NCBI GenBank assembly: GCA_027924645.1
Contig: BSBN01000809.1
Span: forward strand, 40,640,001 to 40,704,000
Length of the DNA: 64,000 nucleotides
Origin: Cunninghamia lanceolata
Taxonomy: Eukaryota > Streptophyta > Pinopsida > Cupressales > Cupressaceae
Direction: 5' to 3'
In this document: positions 46,536-58,234 of the stretch, piece by piece
How positions within the stretch are numbered: the stretch's first letter is position 1
How the letters are laid out: every line of letters starts with the position of its first letter
Made by a program: the position numbers and the translations under genes
Notes under the pieces: model-generated
Seen by the model: only the letters and a program-made list of their open reading frames with translations
Told to the model about the DNA's origin: nothing
Databases searched by the model: none

Positions 46536-48073
46536 TGGTGCAGGAGCACCCCTTCGAAATGAAGAATAAGTCTAATTATAGTATGTTTTTAGTTTATGAT
46601 GTAATAAGGTCCATTGGACCAATTCTTATGTTTTAAGTCAATCTAGGACTATGTGTTGACAGTTGTAGGTTGTTATGCTAGTTGTCCTCCCAGCTGCTTG
46701 GAATCTCCCAGCCACTGGGAATCGAGTCTGTACTACTCGAGAGGAGTAGTTATTTATGCCCTAGACCAGTTTGTTTGGACAATATAGTTCAATATTGCAT
46801 ATGAAAATAGAGACATTGTGTTTGGATTTGACAGGGTAGTGTTGTGCAGTGACATTGTGAAGTCAGATAATTGTATGCATTTCTGATATTGGAATAAAGA
46901 AGATCCCATTGTTTTATTTGTCTAATTTTTTATCTATCTATGTGGTTGATTTTGATTTTGTAGGCAAAATAGAATCATTCATCCATTCCACCGGTTGATT
47001 CTCTAAATCGGTGGAATGGACATGTACAGTAGTTTAGTTTGCATTCTCATTTTTCTGTTTTTACATTTCATGTTTTTGGGATCGAAATATTGCATGCAGT
47101 GAGTAAACCTAGCATCCTCATGTGCGAGGGTTTAGAGGGAAGAAATCCATGTCGAGATTGCTAAGTGGTTGAAGGCATCAACGTGAGAAGAACCATCGGG
47201 TTGAGAAAGTTGCATTCAGCCGACAGGGGGCACTTCACCAATCGAGGTGACAATTACAAAGTGCGGCTGACGAAGAGTATATCAGCGCAAGTCGGGGTAT
47301 TGGCCGAGCGAAGTTGAAATTCGCTGATGTGAAAAGTCCTACTGATGGCGAGTTGATGGTAGGCATATCGGCATGAGATATGATATCAGAGGCAAAGGCG
47401 AATGTTTCACCAATAAGGAAAGTCTTGGCGATGAGAGCTATCATCGGGGCATCGGTGTGAGGTTGGATATCAGCGAAGGGGTTTAAAGTTACGCTGATAG
47501 TCATAGTTTGGCTGACAGTGGAGTAGGCATTTAGCATATCGGAGTGACAATAGAGATCAGCAAAAGACTCAAGGAATTCGCCGATAGTGGAAGTCCCGCC
47601 GATAGGTGAAAAGGAGATTCTTCATCGATAAGGAGTTTGGCGTCAGCGTGAAGTGGAGCGTCAGGGAGACCTTCCGCGGCTAGACCGATATCATAAGTGT
47701 TGCCGATAGGCAACTTAACTAATGTGAAGGAGTCAGCGATAGTTGGTGTAAGTCTAAGCAATGGGTTCTATTCATCAGAGAGAGTTTACATATCGGCGAA
47801 AGAATTTCTGAAGTGACTGATAAATAGGTCAGCCCGATAAGGAAGGAGAGGATTATTTCGGTAAGAAGAGAGGGATATCTTGCCAATAGGCAATAAAGAG
47901 AAAAACATCCATCGATGTGAGGCGTAGTTCAGTGTGACAATTTGCTTAGGTGCTGATAGTTGTTGTTTGGCCGATAGTGTATATCAGGGAGACATTATGG
48001 TAGATCTTGCCGATAGAATGAGGACAATTAAATCCTGCCAAGTTTGAATGCTTGTGTTGGCCACTCTACATCA
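46536..48073 (+). repeat. Chromovirus 5' LTR
   Basis: 1,538 bases from TGGTGCAGGAGCACCCC to CACTCTACATCA. The second half (about 47160-48060) is rich in TATCGGC and GCCGATA words. The end is fixed by the primer site right after it and by the matching 3' LTR end at 59170. Confidence 0.92.
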
Positions 48074-48076
48074 AAG

Positions 48077-48088
48077 TGGTATCAAAGC
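48077..48088 (+). promoter_or_regulatory. Chromovirus primer-binding site
   Basis: TGGTATCAAAGC follows the LTR end after three bases. This initiator-Met type site is usual for plant chromoviruses. Confidence 0.85.
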
Positions 48089-48125
48089 GAAGGAGTATCT
48101 TTTGGGAAGATAAGAAGATGGTAAG

Positions 48126-49177
48126 ATGTCGGATGAAGAAGGAACATCAAAGATTCTGGCAAGGATGACCAATGCTGAGTTGGCAGTTCTAGTAAAGAAG
48201 TAGATTACAGAGAGCATTCTTGTAAAGGCTCAGAATCAGGTATTGAAGAATGAGGTGGAGAAGTTGAGGGACAGAGTAGGTTCTAGTAAAGAAGAAGATA
48301 GGGATGAAGAAGAAATCCCTAGGTGGAACGAGGAAGACGTTCCTGCAAACCAGAGACCCTTGATTAATGCCCTCAAATCCATGGAGAGGAGAACCATGGA
48401 TGTGAAACTGGATTTGCCAGTGTTTATAGGAAAGATGGATCCTGATTTGGTGATGGAGTGGATAGACTCCTTAAACAATTTCTTCAAGATAGAGGAGATA
48501 CCAAAACACCAGAGGGTAAAGATAGCCCAATCAAAATTGAAAAAGGCTGCATTAACTTGGTGGAATTTTATCCAAGATGATAGAGTACAAGAAGGAAAGT
48601 GCAGAGTTGCTACATGGAAGAAGATGATGGCTTTAGTGAAAGAAGCCTATGTTCCATTAGATTACAGCATCTAAATGCATAAGAGGAAATAAAATTTGAA
48701 GCAGAAGGAGCTAGACGTCAGCTCATATACAGAAGAGTTCATGAATCTTTGTGTCAAGACAAAGGTAAAAGAGAGTGAGGAAGAAAAGGTAGCCAGATAC
48801 CTTAATGGATTGAGGTTCAACATTCAGGAAGATTTGAATCTTCATAACCCAGATACAGTTCAAAAATGTTTTTAGTTGGCATTGAAAGTGGAAGAGAAGT
48901 TAAAGAGAAGACAAGAACAAAACAATAGGGGAAGAGGAAAATAGCAAAGAGGTGGGAGAGGTCCTTTCAGAGGCAGAGGACATGGATTTGGATATCAGGG
49001 AGAATCCAGTCATGACAACAGCAAGGGAGATAACAGTCAAAACCAGAGAGGAAATTACAATCAGCAAAAAAACTTCAGAGGTAGATGACCTTTCAGAGGA
49101 AGATCTTAGGGCAGAGGATCTATTAGATGCTATAACTATAATAAAGAAGGCCATATAGCCAGTAGATGTCCATAAAA
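48126..49177 (+). pseudogene. Chromovirus gag
   Basis: It starts MSDEEGTSKILARMTNAEL, with an acidic charged N-terminus. The retrotransposon gag domain follows (LDLPVFIGKMDPDLVMEWID, LTWWNFIQDDR, 48400-48670), then a Gly/Arg/Asn-rich nucleocapsid near 48910-49080. A single zinc knuckle reads CYNYNKEGHIASRC (49129-49170), whose second Cys is Tyr. Stops occur at 48202 and 48672. Confidence 0.85.
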
Positions 49178-52100
49178 GGCCATAAGTTCAATGGGAGAAC
49201 GGAGAACAAATCTGATCCAAGAACCTGATAGTAAAAGTGCAACAAGCTCAAACACTTTTAAAAGTGTGGATTCTCCTAACAATTATGGATATCCAGAGAG
49301 TGGAGAATCTCTGATGATGAGGAGAACAATGACCACCATGAAGGTACCTAACAAAGAACCCCCACAAAGAAAGTCTCTTTTCAGAACCACATGCAAGGCA
49401 GGAGGTAAGGCATGCAAAGTTTTAATTGATTCTGGTTCTACTAAAAATTTTGTATCTGATGAAATGGTAACAAAGCTTAAGCTTAGAAGGTTACCTCACC
49501 CATCCCCATATAAGGTCTCATGGCTTACCCAAGGGCAGCAAATAGTTGTAGAAGAGTAGACTTGGGTAGAATTTCAGATTGGAGCATATAAAGATAAGTT
49601 GTTGTTTGATATCACCAAGATGGATGCTTGCCATCTTTTATTTGGAAGACCATGGCAGTATGACTTGAAGGCATGCCATGACGGTGTTAGGAACACCTAT
49701 ACAATCACCAAAAATGGTATGGTGACAAAGTTGATCCCACGGATAGAGGAGGAGAAATCAAAAGGAAAAGAGATAAAGGTGATGCTGATGGAAGGAAAAC
49801 AATTCATGAAAGAAGTAGCAACAGAAGATGCAGTTGCATATGCCCTAATTCCATGTCTGACAGCGACTAACAAACAACAGCAAGAAGTCAAGAAAGAGAA
49901 GAAGCAGAGGTTCATAGACCCAGCTATCCAAGAGCTATTGGATAAGTATAAAGGCATCATCTCTGATGGAATGCCAAGATCCCTACCACCTATAAGGGAT
50001 ATCAGCCATTGTATAGATCTAATCCCTAGATCTACACTTCCAAACAAAGCAGCATACAAGCTCACTCCATAACAGAATGCAGAAGTAGCAAGACAAATTG
50101 AGGAATTGTTAGACACGGGTCTGATTGGCAAAAGTTTAAGCCCATGTGCAGTAGCAGTTGTACTAGCACCAAAGAAAGAAGGCACTTAGAGGCTTTGCAC
50201 AAATTCCAAGGCTATTAATAAGATAACAATCTGGTATAGGTTTCCAATACCTAGGATAGAGGATTTACTTGACTGTTTGGGAGGTGCTAAGTATTTTACA
50301 AAAATAGATTTGAAGAGTGGTTATCATCAGATCAGAATTAGGCCAGGAGATGAATGGAAAATAGCATTTAAAACCAATGAAGGGTTGTATGAGTGGAAAG
50401 TTATGCATTTTGGTTTATCTAATGCACCTAGTACTTTTATGAGATTGATTAACAAGGTTTTGAGAGAATTCATAGGAAAATTTGTCATAGTATATCTAGA
50501 TGACATTCTGATTTTTAGCAACACAAAGGAAGAACATCTCAGACATATAGATTTGGTTCTCAAGAGGTTACACGAAGAGTAGCTGATGATAAATTTAGAT
50601 AAGTGTTTGTTCATGCAGGAGGAGATCACATATTTGGGTTTTGTCATTTCACAAGGAAAGCTCCAAATGGATAAGGAGAAGGTGAGTGCCATATTGTCTT
50701 GGCCAACTCCAAGGACTATGAATGATGCTAGAAGTTTTCATGGGTTAGCAACCTTCTACAAAAATTTCATAAGAGGGTTTACTCATATTTGTGCGCCCAT
50801 GCTTGATACTATAAAAGGAGGACAAAAGTGCATATTTGCTTGGACTAAGAAAGTAGATGATTCCTTTGAAACATTGAAGAGGAAAGTGGCACAGCAGCCA
50901 GTCCTTGCACTTCTAGATTTTAACAAAAAATTTTAGGTAGAATGTGATGCAAGTCACATTGCAATTGGAGTAGTACTTAGCTAAGAAGGCAGGCCAATTG
51001 CATTTTTTAGTGAAAAGCTCAATGATGCTAAAAAGAGGTATTCATCATATGATTTCGAAATGTATGCTTTAGTCCAGTCACTCAAGAAGTGGAGGCATTA
51101 CTTGATGCCAAAAGAATTCATAGTATTCACAGATAATTAGGCTCTAAGTTTTGTCAATAGCCAGGAAAAGTTGAACCACAGGCATATGAAATGGGTAGAA
51201 ACTTTGCAAGCTTTTACTTTCACATTGAAGCATAAGAAAGGAGTCAAGAATAAGGTAGCAGATGCCTTGAGTAGGAGAGCTCTAACAGTCAACTAGATTC
51301 AGTTGGAAAGTGTTGGCATTGATTCCTTAAAGACCATGTATGATGCTAATAAAGATTTTGGAGAGATAGATCAGGTATGTACTTCTTTTGGAGATAAATA
51401 TCATGCTGAATTCTCTGAATTTCTGATCCAGGATGGATCATTGTTCAAAGGTGGATAGTTGTGTATTCCAAGGTGTTCTATGAGGTTGAACATCATTAAA
51501 GAGAAACATTGTGGAGCTATGGCAGGACATTTTAGTTTGGATAAGACTCTTGATCTTGTCAGAAGACATTATTTTTGGCCTAAGTTACAATTAGATGTTA
51601 GAAAATTTGTAGAAACATGTGTGATATGTCAAAAAGCAAAAGGGAGATCCACTAATGCAGGTTTATATTAGCCATTACCCATTCCTTCCAGACCATGGGA
51701 AAGTCTTAGTATGGATTTCGTGTTGGGTTTACCTAGAACCAGAAAGGGATATGATAGTGTTTTTGTTGTAGTGGACAGATTCAGCAAAATGGTACATTTC
51801 TTGCCATGTAAAACCACTGCTGATGCTTCATATATTGCAGATTTGTTTTTCAAAGAAATAGTAAGAATACATGGATTGCCATTAAGCATAGTGTCAGATA
51901 GAGATGTGAAATTCATTGGTCATTTTTGGAGGACTCTTTGGAAGAAACTTGGAACAAATTTATCTTTCTCATCCACATATCATCCTCAAACGGATGGACA
52001 GACTGAAGTGGTCAATCATTCCTTAGGGAATTTGCTTAGATGTTTGACAAGATAGCATGGCGACAAGTGGGATAATATCCTATCTTAGGCAGAATTTTCC

Positions 52101-52790
52101 TATAATGATACTGTCAATAGGAGTACAGGGAAATCACCTTTTCAAATAGTATATGGTATGCATCCATGAGGTATTTTGGAGCTGAGAGATCTACCTATAG
52201 GAGATTCTGTTAGTGCAGATGCTGAAGCTTTTGTAGAAGCCATAAAAGAAGTACATGATTAGGTCAAAAACCAACTCCAACAAACTACCTTAAAGTATAA
52301 GGAGTATGCTGATAAAAAGAAGAAAGATGTACAATTTGATGTTGGAGATTTGGTATGGGTTCATTTGAAAAAGGATAGACTTCCTAAAGGTAAATATACC
52401 AAACTCATGCAGAGGAAGATTGGACCATGTCAGATTTTGAGAAAGCATGGACAAAATGCTTATGAGCTACAACTTCCTTCTGATCTTGGTTTATCACCTA
52501 TATTCAATGTTTGTGATTTAACTCCATACAAGCATAATCCGAATGCAGAATAGGAACTACCACAAGATATAGTAGCTGATGACATTCCAAAACATGATCC
52601 ACCACAGTTGCAGAAGATTTTAGACACATGAGTTATCAAGAAGACCCAGAACAAAACATATTTGGAGTATTTGGTGGCTTGGCAGGGCAAACCTAATTCA
52701 GAAGCAGTGTGGATGACAGAACAATAGATCCACCAACATGGTTCTGACCTACATACTCTCATCTCAAGTGGACTTGAGATTTCTTCTTTT
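49178..52790 (+). pseudogene. Chromovirus pol: protease, RT, RNase H, integrase, chromodomain
   Basis: The protease has VLIDSGSTKNFVSDE near 49420 and ACHLLFGRPWQYD near 49627. RT has [16 protein letters not shown] (50292), [14 protein letters not shown] and the catalytic VYLDDILIF (50492). RNase H has VECDASHIAIGVVLS (50938) and KNKVADALSRR (51245). Integrase has an HHCC zinc module (51505-51640), then [20 protein letters not shown] and [13 protein letters not shown] (51711-52010). At the end, KKTQNKTYLEYLVAWQGKPN and AVWMTE (about 52635-52722) form a chromodomain, which directs integration to marked chromatin. About fifteen in-frame stops make it inactive. Confidence 0.88.
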
Positions 52791-52798
52791 GGGGAGTA

Positions 52799-53383
52799 TG
52801 GTGCAGGAGCACCCCTTTGAAATGAAGAATAAGTCTAATTATAGTATGTTTTTAGTTTATGATGTAATAAGGTCCATTGGACCAATTCTTATGTCTTAAG
52901 TCAATCTAGGACTGTGTGTTGATAGTTGTAGGTTGTTATGCTAGCTGTCCTCCCAGCCGCTTGGAATCTCCCAACCGCTAGGAATCGAGTCTGTACTACT
53001 CGAGAGGAGTAGTTATTTATGCCCTAGATCAGTTTGTTTAGACAATATAGTTTAGTATTGCATATGAAAATAGAGACATTGTGTTTGGATTTGACAGGGT
53101 AGTGTTATGCAGTGAGACTGTGAAGTCAGATAATTGTATGTATTTCTAATATTGGAATAAAGAAGATCCCGTTGTTTCATTTGTCTGATTTTTGATCTAT
53201 TTGTGTGGTCCATTTTGATTTTGTAGGCAAAATGGAATCATTCATCCATTCCACCGGTTGATTCTCTAAATCGGTGGAATGGACATGTACAGTAGTTTAG
53301 TTTGCATTCTCATTTTTTTGTTTTTACATTTCATGTTTTTGGGATCAAAATATTGCATGCAATGAGTAAACCTAGCATCCTCA
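52799..53383 (+). repeat. Chromovirus 3' LTR, 5' piece
   Basis: It starts TGGTGCAGGAGCACCCC after the polypurine tract TTTTGGGGAGTA and aligns with 46536-47120. Homology runs a few bases further (TGTGC) before copia 4 sequence begins. Confidence 0.92.
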
Positions 53384-53387
53384 TGTG

Positions 53388-53545
53388 CTAGGGGCACTGC
53401 CCTTGGACCGCATCTTGAGGGCGCTGCCCCCAAACCCCCGCAAGGGGCGCTGCCCCTTGATCCCGTAGGAATTTGGGGGGAAACCGCGCTGATAAAAGTG
53501 GGGAAAATGTAACCTTTGAGTCTGATTAGGCTCCATATAACAACA
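53388..53545 (-). repeat. Copia 4 3' LTR, truncated
   Basis: On the minus strand it starts TGTTGTTATATGGAGCC after AAGTGGGAGAT and aligns with 58234-58060. It contains GC-rich hairpin units (GGGGGCAGCGCC-type) at about 53388-53470. The purine motif before it is duplicated at about 53580-53600. Confidence 0.85.
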
Positions 53546-53679
53546 ATCTCCCACTTGGAGACTGATCAGACTCCACACCATATCATCTCCCACTTGGAGA
53601 CTGATCATAATGCCACTAACCCTGCAGCTCCCACTGGAAATAAGCACCCTGGACTCTGATGTTCTATTTTTGTTGTTTT

Positions 53680-56600
53680 TAGTCAAGAAGACCAACCGAA
53701 GCTGAAGAGAAGCTCAACTTCTCCCTTGTCACTGCCTTTGTAAACATATCCGCTGGATTATCATTTGTATGTATCTTTTCCAACTGTAATTGTCCATCAT
53801 CCAACACTGACCGAATGAAGTGATACCTCAACTATATGTGTTTGGTCTTTGAATGCAAGGCAAAATTCTTTGCAAGATGTATGGCACTTTGGCTATCTGT
53901 ATACAAATAATAATTAACCTGTTGTTTGCCCAATTCTTCCATGAAAGATTGCAGCCATATGATCTCCTTGCTTGCCTCTATTGCAGCTACATATTCTACC
54001 TCTGTGGTGGATAAAGCAACCACCTTTTGCAACCTGGAAATCCAACTCACCGCTATTCCACCTACAGTAAAGACATAACCTGTAGTACTCCGCCTGGTAT
54101 CAATATCTCCTACCAAATCTGAGTCTACATAACCTACTAAATCAGCATTAGAGCCCCCAAAACATAAATGTTTATTGGATGTACCTCTCAAATATCTGAG
54201 AATCCATTTTACCGCATTCTAATACTCCGATCCGGGATGACTCATATACCTGCTGAAGACTCCTACAGCATGTGCAATATCCGGTCTCGTGCATACCATG
54301 GCATACATTAAACTTCCTACAGCTGAACCATATGGTACCTTGGACATTTTCTCTTCCTCCTCTTGTGTCTTAGGACACATCTCCTTAGTCAATTTCAAAT
54401 GACTAGGCAAAGGTGTGCTGACAGCTTTTGCATTCTCCATATGGAATCTCTGCAAAACCTTTTCAACATAAGCAGCCTGAGATAGAGTCAATTTTTTGTT
54501 CTTCCTATCTCTACAAATTTTCATACCAAGGATTTGTTTTGCTGCCCCCAAATCCTTCATATCAAATGACTGTGCTAACTACTGTTTTAACTCTCTTATG
54601 TGATCCATATTAGAACCAGCTACAAGCATGTCATCAACATATAAACATAAAATAATGTAGCTGTCATTATCCAACCTCTTAAAATAAACACAATGGTCAG
54701 AATTACACTTGCTATAGCCTTGCTCAGCTATAAAACTATCAAATTTCAAATACCATTGCCGAGGTGCTTGTTTCAGGCCATACAAACTCTTCTTCAATCT
54801 GCACACCTGTTTCTCCTTACCTTTGACCTCAAATATGTGGGGCTATTCCATGTATATCTCCTCCTCCAAATCACCATGGAGAAAGGTAGTTTTCACATCT
54901 AGCTATACCAAATGTAAATCTTCAGCAGCCACAATACTTAAAACAATACGAATAGAAGTCATCTTGACAACCAGAGAAAATATCTCATCAAAATCAATGC
55001 CCTTTTTCTGTGCAAATCCTTTTACAACTAACTTGGCCTTAAATTTTTTCTTACCTCCATCTTCCTCTTTCAGCTAGTAAACCCATTTGTTTGGTAAAGC
55101 CTTTTTACTTGCAGGTAACTTACATAATTCCCAAGTTTGATTTTTCAGCAAGGAGTCCATTTCTTCTTTCATAGCAAGCTCCCACTGAACCTATGTAGCC
55201 ACCTACATAACTTCATCATACCCTTCGGGTTCACCAGCATCTATTAACAAAATAGAATACAAAGAGGGAGAAAACCTTTCAGGAGGTCTACTTAGACTTG
55301 TTGATTGTCTAACATTCACTGGAGTTTGTGGTATTTCTGGTTGCTATTGCGGAGCATGAGGAACCACTGGAACATCACTAGTTGGAGTATCATCTAGCAC
55401 CACATAATCTTTTGCTTTCTTCTCATGCTGCTGCAACTGATCTTTGTACAACACCTTCTCATTGAATATGACATCCCTGTTTCTCACAATTTTCTGATTT
55501 TCAAAATCCCAAAGCCTATAACCAAATTCATCAATGCCATATCCAACAAAGGTACACTTTTTTGATTTTGCATCTAGCTTGGTTCTATTTTTAGAATCTA
55601 CATGTGTAAATGCTTCACATCCGAAAGTTTTGAGAAAAGAATAACTCACCTTCTTACCTGTCCATGCTTCCTCTGGAATACCACAGCCCAAAGAAACTAA
55701 AGGACCTCTATTAATTAAATATATAGCAATGTTGACAACCTCTGCCCACATGCTTAAAGGCAGCCTAGCATGCAATCTCATGGTCCTTACACACTCCATT
55801 ATTGTCCTATTCATGCATTTAGCCACTCCATTTTCCTGTGGAGTCCCTGGAACTATTTTCTGCCTACGAATTCCATTAAAGGAACAATAATCCTCAAATT
55901 CTTTGCTGCAATACTCACCACCGTTATCAGATCTGAGACATTTTAATCTTTTACCTATCTCATTCTCAACCAAGCTTCTCCATTTCTTAAATGTTTCAAA
56001 TACATAAGATTTCTGTCTAAGGAAATAAATTCAGACCTTCCTAGTTGCATCATCTTATGAATGTAACATAATACCGAGAACCACCGAGAGAAGATACCTG
56101 AGTTGGTCCCAATACATCTGTATGCACAAGCTCCAACTTTTCATTTTTCTTTTGCTTCCCATCTCTAAGAAAATTGACTCTCTTTTGTTTTCCATACAAC
56201 TTTCACATAAATCCATATTAATACATTTCAGACTTGGTAAAACTTTCTTAGAATGAAGTACCTTCATACCTTTTTCACTCATATGCCCAAGTCTGTTATG
56301 CCACAGCATTGTCTTAGAACTTGCAGCAACTGTTACAATCTCTTCCTGCGAACCTGCATCAACTGTTCCTGAACCTGTTTGTTTTTTCTCTGCAACAACT
56401 AAAGTAGAAGGAATAGTATGACCTATACAAAGATATAAGGTGCCTACTTTCACACCTTTTGAAACCTTCCAATTTTTATCAATAAATGTAATAATGCAAC
56501 CTTGTTCAGCTAGTTGTCCTGTAAAAATTAAATTCCTACTGAGCCTTGAAATGTGCCTTACCTCTTGTAGTAGCCAATGATTCCCATTCTACAACTTAAT

Positions 56601-56850
56601 CTTGATTCTTCCCTTTCCAACAATCTGACAGGGTTTGTTATCTCCCAAATAAACTAGCCCAAAATCCCCTTGGACATAATCAAGAAAATAACTTCTATGG
56701 GGCATAGCATGAAATGAGGCCTTTGAATCTAAAACCCATGAATCATTAGCATTATCTAGGGAAAGAATCAAAGCGTCATCTTCAGATTTATTACTTACCA
56801 CATTTGCTTCCTTATTGCCTTCTTTTTTGTCTCCTTTATTTTTCTGAGAC
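53680..56850 (-). pseudogene. Copia 4 pol: protease, integrase, RT, RNase H
   Basis: The protease reads WVLDSKASFHAMPHR near 56735 (canonical DSGAS; Gly to Lys). GAG-pre-integrase has TMLWHNRLGHMSEKGM (56320) and C..C. Integrase has RSDNGGEYCSKEF (55930), PQENGVAK and FLKTFGCEAFTHV. RT has GLKQAPRQWYLKFD (54760) and LCLYVDDMLVAGS (54650). RNase H has GYVDSDLVGDIDTRRSTTGY (54140-54080) and ALSTTEVEYVAA. The end SVGLLD and TAA are at 53680. There are several stops, but longer open blocks than in copias 1 and 2. Confidence 0.88.
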
Positions 56851-57608
56851 CAGCAATCTTTCTTCAGATGACCTAGTTTCCCACAGTACCAGCAATCCTT
56901 CTATTCTCTGATTTGGGATTTTTTGTCCTTTGATTTTCCTCGTGACTTCCCATGACCTCCAGAACCTTTTCCTCTCTCCTTTGATCTACCCCTGCTTTCT
57001 GCATTCAAAACACTGCCTGATGTGGATCCACCTGAGCTTTTCTTATGAATTTCCTCACTCAGAATAACACTAACAACATCATCAAATTTCAAGGTATTTG
57101 AACCAGAAACAGAGTTACTAACCGCCATTACCAAACTATCCCAGCTTTCAGGCAATGAACATAATATCAAGAGAGCTCTAACTTCTTCATCAAATTTTAC
57201 ATTTATAGAAGTCAATTGACTGACAATTGTATTAAATTTATTAAAATAAGCTGTCATAGATCCGCCTTCAACCATTTTCAAATTAAACAAATGCTTCATG
57301 AGAAATGCCTTATTTGAGGCTAAGGGTTTTTCATACAATTTAGCCAAAGCTTTCATCAGACCATCTGTTGTCTTCACTGCCATTATATTGAATGCCACCG
57401 ACGGTGCCAGGCACAACTGAATGGTTCCCAATGCCTTTCTGTCAAGAAGATTCCAATCCTCATCAGACATTGTTGTCAGTTTCTTGGCTACTCCTTCCAG
57501 CAGCCTCCATAAATCTTTTTGATAGAGGTAATCCTCCATCTGCATCTTCCATAACTGATAGTTCTACCCATTGAATTTATCAACCTTCAATTTACCCTCG
57601 TCCGCCAT
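56851..57608 (-). pseudogene. Copia 4 gag
   Basis: It starts MADEGKLKVDKFNG at 57608, with a TAG soon after (57569-57567; expected Gln or Trp). The UBN2 domain follows (MQMEDYLYQKDLWRLLEG, LLILCSLPESWDSLVMAV), then a Gly/Ser/Arg/Lys-rich stretch and the zinc knuckle CWYCGKLGHLKKDC at about 56900-56855. The start fits 85 bases after the primer site. Confidence 0.87.
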
Positions 57609-57680
57609 TGCTCCCACTCAACCGTGAGACTCCCACTCAACCGTGAGACCTTCCTGCAAACGATAATCGAACACAACCCA

Positions 57681-57691
57681 CTCTGATACCA
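57681..57691 (-). promoter_or_regulatory. Copia 4 primer-binding site
   Basis: On the minus strand TGGTATCAGAG, two bases after the LTR end, is complementary to initiator methionine tRNA. Confidence 0.9.
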
Positions 57692-57693
57692 CT

Positions 57694-58234
57694 TGTTAGG
57701 GTTAGCCGACATAAGATATCAGTTAAATGCAAATAAAGATTAAATAGAGGAATGGAAATACATAGAAATAATAACAGCGAGAGACAAGTTTTATCGTGGT
57801 TCACCCAAACTCGGGCTACATCCACCAAACAAAGAGTCCAATATTATTATCCAGTAAATGAAACTAATTACAATCAGTAATCCCTGCAACTCAATACCGC
57901 TGCAAATGCTACAATACAATATCAAAACCCTAACCCTTAGCCGCTTTTATCAAGCTTTTTGTTGGTTACAAAAATAGGGTTTTCTTATGCCGGTCAATGA
58001 AAAAATAACTCCTGGTGCCTTTATAAAATAATAAAAAACCATGTGAATGCGCTAGGGGCGCTGCCCCTGGACCCTGCAAGGGGCGCTACCCCTTGACCCC
58101 ATCTTGGGGGCGCTACCCCCAAACCCCCGCAAGGGGCACTACCCCCAAACCCCATAGGAATTTGGGGGGAAACCGCATCGATAAAAGTGGGGAAAATGTA
58201 ACCTCCAAGTCTGATTAGGCTCCATATAACAACA
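57694..58234 (-). repeat. Copia 4 5' LTR
   Basis: 541 bases with plus-strand ends TGTTAGGGTTAGCCG and CCATATAACAACA. The part at 58051-58165 is a GC-rich hairpin tandem repeat (AGGGGCGCTACCCCTTGACCC and GGGGGCGCTACCCCCAAACC units) within otherwise AT-rich DNA. Confidence 0.9.

Larger units (their letters stand above)
53384..58234 (-). mobile_element. Copia element 4, inserted in the chromovirus LTR
   Basis: On the minus strand: 5' LTR (58234-57694), initiator-Met primer site, gag, pol, polypurine tract and truncated 3' LTR (53545 to about 53388). About 380 bases of the 3' LTR and about 40 bases of the chromovirus LTR are missing at the left junction, so no TSD is visible. It is a different family from copias 1 and 2, though of similar Tork-like domain make-up. 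Confidence 0.88.

Noticed and set aside
47121..47165. LTR end of the chromovirus at about 47120
   Set aside because: No primer site follows there; the primer site at 48077, the matching end at 59170 and the TSD AAACC show that the LTR is 1.5 kb.
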